DNA of 64,000 nucleotides from Streptomyces sp. ISL-87 (GCF_018614095.1 NZ_JAGGOY010000097.1:1-64000); one strand, 5' to 3'. Counted from the stretch's first letter, positions 1 through 8,836 are shown. Notes: generated by a model not told the origin, from the letters alone. Made by a program: numbers and translations.

Positions 1-126
1 GGCATCGCTCAGACGTGGTGCGATACCAACCGCCGGCCGCCAGGGCGCCAGGTCAGGCCGCTCCTTCAGCAGGTCATCCGTTGTCACGTAGAGTGCGGTC
101 GCGAGGGTGTTCAGGTTGTTCGTCAC
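1..126 (-). CDS. IS982-type transposase, N-terminal part, cut by window edge
   Basis: Reading leftward from a GTG at 126-124, 42 codons remain open to the window edge. The encoded N-terminus reads as NLNTLATALYV, then DDLL, then LAPWRPAVGIAPRLSDA, which I recognise as the start of Streptomyces IS982-family transposases (the part before the DDE catalytic core). The rest lies outside the window, so I cannot tell whether the gene is intact. A likely terminal inverted repeat of the same element lies upstream of the start (166-188), placing the gene at the element's end in the usual orientation. Family call confident from the N-terminal motif; functionality unknown. Confidence 0.75.
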   Translation of the reverse strand, partial: MTNNLNTLATALYVTTDDLLKERPDLAPWRPAVGIAPRLSDA

Positions 127-165
127 ACAACGATCTTGAACACCCTCGCTCTCGTCACCGCAGGC

Positions 166-188
166 ACCCCTTGGAATTGATCATCTAG
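166..188. repeat. Terminal inverted repeat of the IS982-like element
   Basis: This 23-bp stretch begins ACCCCTTGGA and ends ATCATCTAG. The same terminus, with three mismatches, is at 13073-13095, and its reverse complement, with a few mismatches, is at 12058-12078. At two of the three sites the start of an IS982-type transposase frame follows on the inner side, which is why I call it the element end rather than a random repeat. Confidence 0.65.
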
Positions 189-446
189 GGCGGGAGGCTT
201 GTACCGCAGGCCGCCGGTCGTTGTCTCCCCTTCCCCTTCCCCTTCCCGTTCCCGGCCCCGGTGGCCTGGCGGGCGGCCTGGCGCTGGAGCAGAAGTTCGA
301 CGTTCGACGAGTCCGTTTAGGGTCGGCCGTAGGGAGGCTGGCTGACACCCGCACCGCTCCGAACAGGTGACGGTCCGTGACCTGACGCCGCCTTTGTTCC
401 ATCCTCTTGTCGCGGGCTCCGGAGGCGACAGGGGAGGCGGGTATCT
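189..446 (+). promoter_or_regulatory. Leader region of the lodA-lodB unit, with a C-rich tract
   Basis: The 258 bp between the IS end and the oxidase gene contain no convincing gene. A pyrimidine tract at 227-253 consists of CCCCTT units followed by CCCGTTCCC; its complement has five runs of three or more G and could fold as a G-quadruplex. A GGAGG Shine-Dalgarno at 433-437 sits about nine bases before the GTG start at 447. I could not place -35/-10 boxes with confidence. Confidence 0.4.
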
Positions 447-3400
447 GTGAATCTCGACGACGTGGTCAGCTGTGAGATCCATCCGGCCATCGGCATCTCT
501 CGCGTGGGTAACAGCCCCACCGAGTTCTTCATCGGCCCCGAGCGGCCGGGAGTCCCGCCCGAGCCCGACGGCGGTTTCAAGGACACGGCCGGGCGGGTGA
601 AGCGGCAGGCGGCGCGATTCCGCGTGTACGGCTACGACAAGGACGGGAACGTCCTGGGCGAGCTGACGGCGGACGACGCCAGAATCTCGTGGACGGTCGA
701 GCTCGCGAACTCCAAGGCCGACTGGTTCAAGTTCCTCGGGCGCTTCCACGGCGCGCCGGAGAATACGCCGGGCGAGACTGCCACCGCAGCAGCGGTGACC
801 GGGGTCCAGGACCCGCGCAACCGCCGCAACCCGGGGATCGACGTCAACGACCCCGTGGCCCGCGCCCGGCTTGTTATCAAGCCGGGCCCCCGGACCGTGA
901 CCGGTCCTTCCCAGGACGGCGGCACGGCCCGGTTCGACACGGGCACCTTCCTCGGCAGGCCGGTGCCGCTCGGGGAGCTCCGTACCGACGACAAGGGCCG
1001 GCTGCTGGTCCTCGGCGGCTCCGGCCACTCCGGGACGACCGCGGCGGAGAATCCGATCACCCACTACGCCAACAACGACTACTGGTACGACGACGTGTCC
1101 GACGGGCCGGTGGCCGCCACCGTGACACTGCGCGGCAGCGGCAGCGGCAGCGGGGGCGGGGACGGCGGCGGCACGAGCCGGACGCTTGAGGCGCGGTCCG
1201 CGTGGGTGCTGGTCGGACCGCCCGACTTCTCCCCGCACACCACCAATCTCGTGACCCTCTACGACGTGGTCGCCGAGGCCCAGGGGTACGGGCAGGAGGA
1301 CCAGGTCTCGTTCACCCTGCACATCTACCCGATCCTGCAGCGCATCAGCGACTACCAGTGGGTCAATGCCGCCGCGCTGAGAGGCCACGGCGAGGGCGAG
1401 GCCGGCCATTTCACAGCCCCGGGGATGCTCGGGCAACTGGCTTCGAACTCGCCCGGCAGCAAGGATCTGCGTACCAGCGTCTTCGAGCGCCTGCGCAGCC
1501 CGGAGCCGAACGTCGCGGAAGCCACCTCCGAGTACATGCCGCAGCTCGCCGGCGACGACGGGGACCCGGTGGACGGCCGGCCCCTGACGTGGATGGCGCT
1601 GCTGCCGGGCCAGTACGAGCGGATGCGGCGCTGGGCCGAGGGCGATTTCACCGCCGACTGGACGGGCCGGGCTCCCGTACCCGGGGAGCCGGCCCTGGCA
1701 CAGGAACCGCACGCCCTGGTGGAGGCGGCTCTGGACGCCTGCTCCGGGGGCCCGTTCTATCCCGGCATCGAGACGACGTACATCGTCCAGCAGCCGCAGA
1801 CCTGGTCCGGACCCTTTCGCGTCCGCGAGGACTTCGCGCCGGGCGATCTGACGAAGTACATGGCCCTGCCCTGGCAGGCCGACTTCTACGAGTGCCACAC
1901 GCACTGGTGGCCCGCCCAGCGGCCCGATGACGTGTACCCCGAATCCCACTTTCTCGCCCTGATCCGCGCTGCGGGCGACCAGGGCGCGGACGGCGCCGGA
2001 CAGTTCCCGTTCCGGCAGCCCTGGGCCCGCGGGGTCGGGCAACAGGTGATCCACAAGCCGAAACTGGTCCGGGGAGCGGGCGAGAGCGACGGCGCGTACC
2101 GCACCCGCGTGGCCGAGCAGTGGAAGCGGATCCGCGAGCACGCCGGCGACAACGACATGGTCGAGCAGTGGAGCCGGCTGGGCTTCGTGGTTCCCCGCCG
2201 GGCCCCGGACGGCAGCCGCGCCCTGGTCGAGTCCGAACGCTCCGTTCACGTTGGGCTCAGCGACCGCGAATGGTTCTACACGCTGCAGCATCCCGACCGG
2301 TTCCCCGAGCAGGTCAAGGCCTCGCGCGAGTACGTCCGCAAGGTCCTCGCCGACGCCGTGGTCACCCAGAACAGCCCCCATGCACCGCAGACGCTGCGGC
2401 CCTTCCGCTACACCCGGGAGAACCTGGAGGAGCGGCTCGACCTCATCTACACGCAGCTCGCCCAGGAGGCGGACGCCTACGACGCCGCCGATCCGCGCAG
2501 GGACCCGCTCTTCCGCACCCGGGAGTCGGTCGTCGAGCGGGTCCGCCAGATGGCCCCCTTCAATCTGCTCGACGGCGTCTGGCTGCGCAACATCACCCCG
2601 GCGAAGCCGATCGACGACGTCCACGCCCTCCTGTTCACCATCTGGAAGGAGGAGGTCGGCGACGGCAACCCGGCGCTGAACCACTCCAGCCTGTACCAGA
2701 ACCTGTTGGAGCAACTGGGCATCTTCCTGCCGCCGGTGGACTCCTACGCCTTCTCCACCCGGCCCGAGATCCTCGACTCGGCGTACACCGTCCCCGCCTT
2801 CGAACTGGCCATCTCCCTGTATCCCGAGGAGTTCTTCCCCGAGCTCCTCGGCATGACGCTGCACCTGGAGTGGGAGATCCTCGGTGTCGTGCCCATGGCG
2901 GAGCTGCTGGACCACCACCAGATCGACTCGCGCTTCTACCGCATGCACATCGGCATCGACAACGCGGCTCACGGACACGGCGCGCTCGCCCGCGACGCCA
3001 TCATGCTCCACCTCGACCAGATGTACGCCGGCGGGGGCGACGACGCGGTCCAGCGGCAGTGGCAGCGCATCTGGAACGGCTACGTGGCGTTCCAGACCAC
3101 AGGAACCCTGGGCGAGGACATCGCCTCACGGCTGCTCCGACCGCCCACCGTCGAACAGCGGCTGATCAGGATGATCGAGGACAGGGCTCCCTGGGCCGCG
3201 CGCAACCACGAGGGGAAGAGGCTCGGCGGCAGCTATCTGAACGACTGGTTCGCCGACCCGGAGGGGCTGCTGCGGACTCTGAGCACCTCCGACTGGGTCA
3301 CCCCCGGGGACCACAAACGCAGCAGGATCTTCGACCTGTTCAGCTGGAACGGCCCCATGTACAAGGTGTTCGACGAGGAGGAGACCGGCCTGTGGCGGGA

Positions 3401-3929
3401 GTGGATCGACTCGCTCGGCCGACAGCCGTCCCCGCCGCGCACCTTCTCCCCGCTGGAGTCGATGGTCCTCCTCACGGATGCCATGCGCGCCCGCCCGGAC
3501 GGCTTGTTCTCCGACGTGGGCGCCGTGGTGGGGCCGCAGCCGGGCAACCCGGAGCACTTGGTGGAGCGGCCGGCCGCCTGGTGGTCCCTGCAGCCGACGG
3601 AGGCGCTGCTGGCCGCTGTCGCCCACCCCGCCAATCGCGCCCGCGGCGAGTCGGGCGAGGAGGGTGCGGCCCGTGCGGAGGGCGGTACGCAGGGCGGCAC
3701 GGACTTCATACGCGCATTCTTCGCGTCGGTCGACAGGCCCGCGCTCGTGGAAGAGCTGCCCGTCACCGGCACCCCCCAGGACATCGTGGACGAGTGGGTC
3801 GAGGCCGGCTGCCCGCTGCCTGACCCGCAGGTTCCGGTCACCCGGGTGAGCCTGTCGACGCCCCAGCCGGTGGCTGAACCCGACAGCCCGCTGCGCGTGC
3901 GCATTCACGGCATGGGCGGGATCCACTGA
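447..3929 (+). CDS. LodA/GoxA-like quinone-cofactor amino-acid oxidase
   Basis: The 1160-residue product opens with EIHPAIGISRVGNS, the signature start of the LodA (L-lysine 6-oxidase) / GoxA (glycine oxidase) family. These enzymes oxidatively deaminate amino acids, releasing ammonia and hydrogen peroxide, with a cysteine tryptophylquinone built from their own Cys and Trp. Landmarks: an acidic/aromatic strand region near 30-100, CSGGPFYPGIE (Cys432), PWQADFYEC (Asp479 and Cys483, matching the Asp-x3-Cys pair of LodA), WWPAQRPDDV at 487-496, and EQWSRLGF (Trp575), my candidate for the crosslinked Trp. No signal peptide is seen. At 1160 residues it is longer than LodA itself (about 730), so it belongs to a longer subgroup with unknown substrate. 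GTG start chosen for the GGAGG nine bases upstream. The flavoprotein needed for cofactor maturation follows immediately. Confidence 0.85.
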   Translation: MNLDDVVSCEIHPAIGISRVGNSPTEFFIGPERPGVPPEPDGGFKDTAGRVKRQAARFRVYGYDKDGNVLGELTADDARISWTVELANSKADWFKFLGRFHGAPENTPGETATAAAVTGVQDPRNRRNPGIDVNDPVARARLVIKPGPRTVTGPSQDGGTARFDTGTFLGRPVPLGELRTDDKGRLLVLGGSGHSGTTAAENPITHYANNDYWYDDVSDGPVAATVTLRGSGSGSGGGDGGGTSRTLEARSAWVLVGPPDFSPHTTNLVTLYDVVAEAQGYGQEDQVSFTLHIYPILQRISDYQWVNAAALRGHGEGEAGHFTAPGMLGQLASNSPGSKDLRTSVFERLRSPEPNVAEATSEYMPQLAGDDGDPVDGRPLTWMALLPGQYERMRRWAEGDFTADWTGRAPVPGEPALAQEPHALVEAALDACSGGPFYPGIETTYIVQQPQTWSGPFRVREDFAPGDLTKYMALPWQADFYECHTHWWPAQRPDDVYPESHFLALIRAAGDQGADGAGQFPFRQPWARGVGQQVIHKPKLVRGAGESDGAYRTRVAEQWKRIREHAGDNDMVEQWSRLGFVVPRRAPDGSRALVESERSVHVGLSDREWFYTLQHPDRFPEQVKASREYVRKVLADAVVTQNSPHAPQTLRPFRYTRENLEERLDLIYTQLAQEADAYDAADPRRDPLFRTRESVVERVRQMAPFNLLDGVWLRNITPAKPIDDVHALLFTIWKEEVGDGNPALNHSSLYQNLLEQLGIFLPPVDSYAFSTRPEILDSAYTVPAFELAISLYPEEFFPELLGMTLHLEWEILGVVPMAELLDHHQIDSRFYRMHIGIDNAAHGHGALARDAIMLHLDQMYAGGGDDAVQRQWQRIWNGYVAFQTTGTLGEDIASRLLRPPTVEQRLIRMIEDRAPWAARNHEGKRLGGSYLNDWFADPEGLLRTLSTSDWVTPGDHKRSRIFDLFSWNGPMYKVFDEEETGLWREWIDSLGRQPSPPRTFSPLESMVLLTDAMRARPDGLFSDVGAVVGPQPGNPEHLVERPAAWWSLQPTEALLAAVAHPANRARGESGEEGAARAEGGTQGGTDFIRAFFASVDRPALVEELPVTGTPQDIVDEWVEAGCPLPDPQVPVTRVSLSTPQPVAEPDSPLRVRIHGMGGIH

Positions 3930-5080
3930 CCCGGCCGGGCGCCGGCGCGGACGTCCTCGTGGCTGGTGGCGGGCCGGCGGGGGCGGCCACCGCCCTCGCC
4001 CTTGCGCACTCCGGTGCCGAAGTCGTCCTCGTCCACCCGGATTCCGCGCCCGAGTGGCGGGTCGGAGAGAGCCTGGCTCCCCCGGCGCGCACCCTGCTGG
4101 AACGCCTCGGCGTCCTCGACCGGGTCGCCACGGGCGGCCACCTGCCGTGCTACGGCAACCGCTCCGCCTGGGGGCGAGCCGCCCTGACCACATCGGATTT
4201 CGTCCGCAGTCCCTACGGCCCGGGCTGGCATCTCGACCGCCGGCGGTTCGACGCCTCGTTGCGTGAGGCGGCCCGAGACGCCGGCGTGCGCCACCGCCCG
4301 GGCAGCGTCACCGGCGTGACACGCACGGGGAACCACTGGCGGGCGACCGTCTCCGGGGCCGAGGTCACCGCATCGTACGTCGTCGACGCCACGGGGGCGC
4401 GTGCCGGGCTCGCCCGCCGGATCGGCGCACGGCTGGTGCACACCGACCACCTCGTGGCCATCACCGCTTGCGTGCCGAACACCGGTCAGGGAGGCGACGG
4501 GAGCGGCAGGTTCGAGGACGGCACCGAGCACACCTCACTCATCGAGTCCACGCCCTTCGGCTGGTGGTACACCGCGCCCCTGCCCTCGGGAGAGCGCGTC
4601 GTCATGGCGGTCACCGATGCCGACCTGGTCGGGCAGGCGGGACTGCGGACACCGGACGGATGGTGGGCCGCACTCGGCCTCAGCCGGCACATCGGCGCCC
4701 GGCTGCCCGTGCATGCCCGGCCGCCGGAACGCCTCGCCGTGCTCCGCGCCGGCACGTCCCGCGCCCTTCCTGCCGCCGGCCCCGGCTGGGCGGCGGTCGG
4801 CGACGCGGCCACCGCCACCGATCCCGTCGCCGCCCGCGGCATCACCTCCGCGCTCGCGACCGGCATCGCCGCTGCCGGCGCGCTCACCGCGAATGCCGGC
4901 GGCGACGAGGACGCGATCCGCCGCTACGCCGGTCTCGTCACCGGGGTCCATACCGAGTTCCTGCACGCCCGCGCGGCCTGCTACCGGATCGAACGCCGAT
5001 GGGACACGCCGTTCTGGCTCCGACGCCGCCGGCTCCCGGACCACTCGCCCTTGCTGCAGGCGCCCGCCGGGACCGGGTGA
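3926..5080 (+). CDS. LodB-like FAD-dependent maturation flavoprotein
   Basis: A flavin monooxygenase/halogenase-fold protein of about 375-384 residues. Motifs: the dinucleotide-binding GGGPAGAATA near the N-terminus, RVGESLAPPARTLLERLGV (family hallmark) about 30 residues on, a central DATG, and GDAATATDPVAARGI for FAD ribityl binding. In the lodA/lodB system this partner is needed to form the quinone cofactor in the oxidase; that role is transferred from the family. The only ATG/GTG/TTG in the open part of this frame is GTG 3959, but starting there deletes beta strand 1 (ADVLV) of the Rossmann fold. The sole alternative upstream is CTG 3926, whose last two bases begin the oxidase's TGA stop (CTGA overlap) and which has a GGGCGGG about six bases upstream. 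I therefore prefer CTG 3926 by inference; GTG 3959 is the fallback. Confidence 0.75.
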   Translation: MTRPGAGADVLVAGGGPAGAATALALAHSGAEVVLVHPDSAPEWRVGESLAPPARTLLERLGVLDRVATGGHLPCYGNRSAWGRAALTTSDFVRSPYGPGWHLDRRRFDASLREAARDAGVRHRPGSVTGVTRTGNHWRATVSGAEVTASYVVDATGARAGLARRIGARLVHTDHLVAITACVPNTGQGGDGSGRFEDGTEHTSLIESTPFGWWYTAPLPSGERVVMAVTDADLVGQAGLRTPDGWWAALGLSRHIGARLPVHARPPERLAVLRAGTSRALPAAGPGWAAVGDAATATDPVAARGITSALATGIAAAGALTANAGGDEDAIRRYAGLVTGVHTEFLHARAACYRIERRWDTPFWLRRRRLPDHSPLLQAPAGTG

Positions 5081-5099
5081 CCGCCAGGACCGGTGGCGG
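5081..5099 (+). terminator. Hairpin just after the LodB-like gene
   Basis: CCGCCA and TGGCGG can pair around a seven-base loop immediately after the stop codon. There is no T-run, as is usual for GC-rich actinobacterial terminators, so function is inferred from position only. Confidence 0.4.
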
Positions 5100-5478
5100 T
5101 CCGGCCGGTGGACCCTCTCAGCCGGTGCAGCCTGGGACGGCCCGTTCGGTATCCGCCCATCCCGCGCTGCCTGCGGTGATCAGAGCCGCAAGTCGCGGGC
5201 GAGGGCGGTCATCATGGCCCGGGTCTTGGTCTGACCGGACTGAGCCCCGACCCACCCCGACACGATCACCGGCATCACCGCACCCCCGCCACCTCATCCC
5301 GGCCCGCCAAGCCGCCGGCCAAGAGGCGCCGATCAACCTAGCCGCCCGCCGACCCACACGGTCAGCTCCATGGCACGCACACGGCTGTACCGCTGCTACT
5401 CAAGCCCGAAGATCATCCCACTGCCTCTTTTGGGCTCACCGACGCCCGACTGTCAGGGCCCACACCGGCCCGCGAGAC
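5100..5478. other. Intergenic region without a recognisable gene
   Basis: I see no gene with a start, Shine-Dalgarno and family motif here. On the minus strand a short open stretch (about 5160-5260) ends with QTKTRAMMTALARDLRL and a stop; it may be the C-terminal scrap of a lost gene but is too short to assign. Confidence 0.4.
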
Positions 5479-5784
5479 CTAGATCTTGCCGTCGAAGTAG
5501 AAACGCACGCTGTTGCAGCCCTGATCCGCGCCGTTCGCTCCATCGCGCGTGCAGGCCGTCACTTAAACCATCCCGCATCCCCCCACCCCCAGCTTGTGTA
5601 GGGAGGATTGCAGGAGCCGCTGCCCCCGGTCGCCTGCTCTACGAGCACCAGCTCGCTGCGGAAGTACAGGTACCCCACCGCACGGCGCCCGTCAGGGTTG
5701 CCCCCATCGCAGACCCGAAGGTTGATGTTGTCGACCGACACCGAGCACGCGCGGAGGCCCAACCTCCCTTGGGGGAGTCCCCAT
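5479..5784 (-). pseudogene. 3' remnant of a small secreted-protein gene, cut by an ISAs1 element
   Basis: Two minus-strand frames join into one plausible Cys-rich C-terminal region. The first carries ACSVSVDNINLRVCDGG, then a YLYFRSELVLVEQATGG segment and a Trp/Gly-rich WGWGDAGWFK. A stop follows at 5559, but one extra base would continue it as VTACTRDGANGADQGCNSV and FYFDGKI to a stop at 5479-5481. The 5' end is lost exactly where the ISAs1 inverted repeat starts (5785). It looks like the C-terminus of a small exported Streptomyces protein, but I cannot name a family. The single-base frameshift and missing start make it non-functional as read. Confidence 0.5.
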
Positions 5785-7101
5785 GGGCGTTTCAAAGTCG
5801 CGGTGATCATGTAGGTGGCCTGGTCAGGGGATGTTCAGCAGGTCCAGCGGCCGGTTGAAGGGGTCGTAGGAGACGTGGCGGAGGCCGGCGGCGATGTTGC
5901 GGTGTCCGTGCTGCCGGAGCGTATTGATCGCCAGGTTGCGCAAGGTGGCCATGTTCTCGGGTCCGTGGCCGGTTCGGATCTTCGAGGCGTCCTCGCCGAA
6001 GGTGGTGTCGCGGACGAAGTGGAGCCGGTTCTCGATGGTCCACTGTGACCTGACGTGCTGGCCGAGCCGCTGGGGCGAGGCTTGTCGCGAGGTCAGGTCT
6101 GTGATCGCGTAGATGGTCTGGCGGCTGCGCCTGCCGCTCCTGAGATCAGTGCGGTGACGCAGGACGCGCACGGCCTGGACGGCATGAGGGAGGTCCAGGC
6201 CGAGGCCGGTGACGGTGAGGGCTCTGGTCACACGGGTCTCCTTGCGGCCGTGGCTCACCTCGAGGTGTAGCGCCGTGCGGTGACCTCCTTCCAAGGCAGT
6301 GACCGCAGCCCGCGGTGCAGCCCGGGCTGGTTGGCCTTGACCACCAGCAGGTAGTGCGCCTTCTTCTCCTCCACGAGGAAACGTACGTGGCCGCGCTGCG
6401 TGTGCAGGGCGTCGGCCGTGACGGTGACCCCGGTCAGGTCGTATGGCTCCAACAGCGCGGCGAAGCACGTGATTTCGTTGGTCTTGTCAGGAACCCGCAG
6501 CTGGGTGACGGTCCGGCCGTCGCCGGTCATCGCGGCCAGGAGGTGGGCGGCGGGTGCCTGGCCGTGCCGGGAGCCGCGGGCGGCCTTGCCGTCCACGGCC
6601 AGCGACTGCGCGCCGGCGGGATCGGCGCCGGTCAGGTCGGCAAGGCCGCCGGGGCAGACCAGACCGATGACCCGTCGGATCGTGGCGGCACTCGGTGCGA
6701 CACGCACTCCCAGCGCCCACCACGCGGGCGCCCAGCCGGGCCAGAGCGTGCTGGGGAGCACTCGCGGACCACTGACCGATCGCCGCATACGACCGAGCGC
6801 CGCCGACCACCGCCGAGGCGGCAACCAGCAGCACCGCCACGAAGGGGTGACGCACCCCGCGCCGCCGACGCGGATCGGGCAGCATCCGCAGCCGTTCCAC
6901 CAGCGAGAGCCCCGCCAGACGGTCCAGAGCAGCCGACTTGATGAGACACACGGTGGCAGTGACGGCACATCGAAGCTTGGTTGGTTCAGGGCGACTTGGG
7001 AAGGTCACCCCGTTCAACCGGAGCTTCGTTGCGTGCGTGACGGGCCCGGCCGGGCGGCTCTGGCCTGCGGACTACGTGATCACCAGGACTTTGAAAAGCC
7101 C
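5785..7101 (-). mobile_element. ISAs1-family insertion sequence, 1317 bp, with 30-bp inverted ends
   Basis: The ends at 5785-5814 and 7072-7101 are inverted repeats matching at 26 of 30 positions; the inner part reads TTTCAAAGTC...GGTGATCA...GTAG. The length suits ISAs1 elements, and between the ends lies an ISAs1-type transposase frame. No target-site duplication was found in the flanks (5775-5784 versus 7102-7111), and the sequences on the two sides come from different genes, so a rearrangement or an old insertion is likely. Confidence 0.8.
5824..6968 (-). pseudogene. ISAs1-family transposase, broken by two frameshifts
   Basis: The transposase is spread over three reading frames. The N-terminal part (about 6954 to 6720) reads LDRLAGLSLVERLRMLPD and HPFVAVLLVAASAVVGGARS; the middle part (about 6720 to 6260) has APSAATIRRVIGLVCPGG, the catalytic LAVDGKAARGS and DKTNEITCFAALLEPYDL; the C-terminal part (about 6258 to 5824) has EVSHGRKETRVTRALTVTG, SQWTIENRLHFVRDTTFGED and ends PFNRPLDLLNIP. 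Together these cover the family's H-repeat-associated/DDE protein. The frame changes near 6715 and 6260 each need a single indel, so no complete enzyme can be made from this copy. Confidence 0.85.
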
Positions 7102-7231
7102 GGATCCCGCCGTGTCCCAGGATCCGGGCCTCGGCGCCCATCAGCAGCCGCCGCTGCCGCTCGTCCAGATGCGGATACAACACCGCGAACTTCGCTGCCA
7201 GTTGACCGCGAACCGACTCCGGTATGCCCAT
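7102..7231 (-). pseudogene. ISAzo13-family transposase, N-terminal stub
   Basis: From 7231 leftward the frame encodes LAAKFAVLYPHLDERQRRLL, then MGAEARILGHGGIR, the N-terminus of Streptomyces ISAzo13-type transposases. Homology stops exactly at the inverted repeat of the ISAs1 element (7101): the expected Arg-Ala-Val-Ala continuation is replaced by the IS end. The remaining 400 or so residues are absent from the other side of the ISAs1 copy. Confidence 0.7.
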
Positions 7232-8164
7232 ACCACACCAACGACACGAAACCCGGAAGGTGACACGTTGATTCTCTGCGAGCCCTTACGGGCTCGGGCT
7301 CGGGCCCGGGCTGGGGGAGGGGGAGGGGGTGTTCTGGCCTGTCCAGGGCACGTTGCGGACCTTCACGTTGAAGGGGGCCAGGTCGTCGGTCAGCTTGGTG
7401 CCCACCGTGCACGGCTCGCCGGGCTGGGCAGTGGTCGAGCCCGCCATCGCCGACGACACCGCAGCCACCGACGCGGTACGGGCCCGGCTGGCGGCTGGCG
7501 AAGCCGAGCGTCAGCGCTAGATCAGGCTGCTGAACGCACTGCACCGCACCGACATCTGACACGACCGGCCTTCCACCTGCGGCCGGAGCTCGCGCCCGAT
7601 GACGTCCGTCCCGGCTTCTGCGGGGACCGGCGTCGACCGGATCCGCCGGGCCGGGTGTGTCGTTTTTTCGGTGAAGCGGACGCCGCCGAATGGGCGATGC
7701 CCCCCGGGCTGGCTGGCGGGCGGGGCCGGGGGCTACAACCGAGCTTGTGTCGGCGTACTCGCGAACGTTCACGTGTACGCCGACACGGGTCCCTCCTAAT
7801 ATTCCATGGGCTTCGGCCCCGCCAACCGTGGGATGGCCACCATCCTGCGGGCCTCGCTGCCCTTTTGCCTTGGGATGGTTAAGGGCAGGTCAACTGAACC
7901 TTAAGGCTGCCTGTGGTTCCTCGGCCGCGCGTCGATCGAGACCGTCGGCGTGAGCGGCGCACACACGTCGCCCCAAGGGGGTTGGGGTTGTGACCTGCTT
8001 CTTTGAACGTGCTCTATGAGCCTCGAGCCGCCGTGGCATGCCAACCAGCGCCCAAAGCCTCCTCAAGGATGGATTTTGTAAGGCGGTGACAAGACTGCAC
8101 TCGCTCGTGATGTCGGCCCGTATGAAGGACAGGGGAACAGCGTCCATCGGATCGAGGAGTGCCA
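7232..8164. other. 933-bp stretch without a confident gene
   Basis: Both strands are partly open but no frame carries a recognisable family, a good ribosome site and a sensible end together. On the minus strand a 60-codon frame (7286-7468) ends with a Pro/Ser repeat (TPSPSPSPGPSPSP) and may be the tail of a lost exported protein. The last 300 bp is the leader of the barrel-protein gene at 8165 and has lower GC patches (for example TTTTGTAAGG near 8072), where a promoter could lie. Confidence 0.35.
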
Positions 8165-8836
8165 ATGTCCCGGAAGCGGACCATGAGTTCCAAGAAGAAG
8201 ATCGTGCTCTCTGTCGTCGCGGGAGCCCTGGTGACCGGAGGGTTCGTCGTCACGATGGCGACCGGCAATGCCGCCGTCCCCGACGTCGTGTGTCCGGGGT
8301 CGACGGTGACGTTGTCGGGTGAGGCGGGTGCGCCGGCGGCGAGCAGCGGGACGTTTCCGGTGGGGACGAAGTTGAAGGTGACGAATCTGGACAACGGTCA
8401 GGCGACGACGGTGACGGTGAACGGTCCGTCGGGCAGCTGTGTCCTGCTGAACAACGCGGCCTTCGACAAGGTGCGGGAGCCGGGCAAGAATCTGATCCGG
8501 CGGGCGCGCATCGAACGTGTGACTGGTGGTGGTGATGCCCCGGCGGGTGCGGCGGGTGCGGCGGGTGTGCAGGTGCCGCCGGCCACCGGGGAGGTGGTGT
8601 GTCCGGGGTCGACGGTGACGTTGTCGGGTGAGGCGGGTGCGCCGGCGGCGAGCAGCGGGACGTTTCCGGTGGGGACGAAGTTGAAGGTGACGAATCTGGA
8701 CAACGGTCAGGCGACGACGGTGACGGTGAACGGTCCGTCGGGCAGCTGTGTCCTGCTGAACAACGCGGCCTTCGACAAGGTGCGGGAGCCGGGCAAGAAT
8801 CTGATCCGGCGGGCGCGCATCGAACGCGTGCGCTGA
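8165..8836 (+). CDS. Secreted two-repeat double-psi beta-barrel-like protein
   Basis: The product has 223 residues. ATG 8165 is preferred over GTG 8159 because GAGGAG at 8154-8159 sits five to six bases before it. Residues 1-36 are a signal peptide: basic SRKRTMSSKKK, a hydrophobic stretch, then NAA as likely cleavage site. Two repeat units of about 77 residues follow, joined by a Gly/Ala linker (GGGDAPAGAAGAAGVQVPP). Each has VCPGSTVTLSGEAGAPA, VGTKLKVTNLDNGQATTVTV, two Cys that could pair, and a basic end (NLIRRARIERV). The KVTNLDNGQ...VTVNGP pattern resembles the double-psi beta-barrel of RlpA/expansin-like proteins, which bind or cut wall glycans; this fold call is mine and unverified. 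The two units are identical at DNA level over 230 bp. Confidence 0.6.
   Translation: MSRKRTMSSKKKIVLSVVAGALVTGGFVVTMATGNAAVPDVVCPGSTVTLSGEAGAPAASSGTFPVGTKLKVTNLDNGQATTVTVNGPSGSCVLLNNAAFDKVREPGKNLIRRARIERVTGGGDAPAGAAGAAGVQVPPATGEVVCPGSTVTLSGEAGAPAASSGTFPVGTKLKVTNLDNGQATTVTVNGPSGSCVLLNNAAFDKVREPGKNLIRRARIERVR
8288..8517 (+). repeat. Perfect 230-bp direct repeat, copy 1 (copy 2 at 8597-8826)
   Basis: Base-by-base comparison shows no difference between 8288-8517 and 8597-8826 (offset 309 bp, a multiple of three, so the frame is kept). Zero synonymous change implies a very recent duplication or ongoing gene conversion. Assembly collapse or expansion would also be a concern here. Confidence 0.9.

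Noticed and set aside
123..3011. 962-codon frame antisense to the LodA-like gene
   Set aside because: Same GC artefact; no ribosome site or motif, while the sense frame has clear family signatures.
3959..3961. GTG 3959 as the LodB start
   Set aside because: It would cut off the first beta strand of the FAD-binding fold; kept only as fallback.
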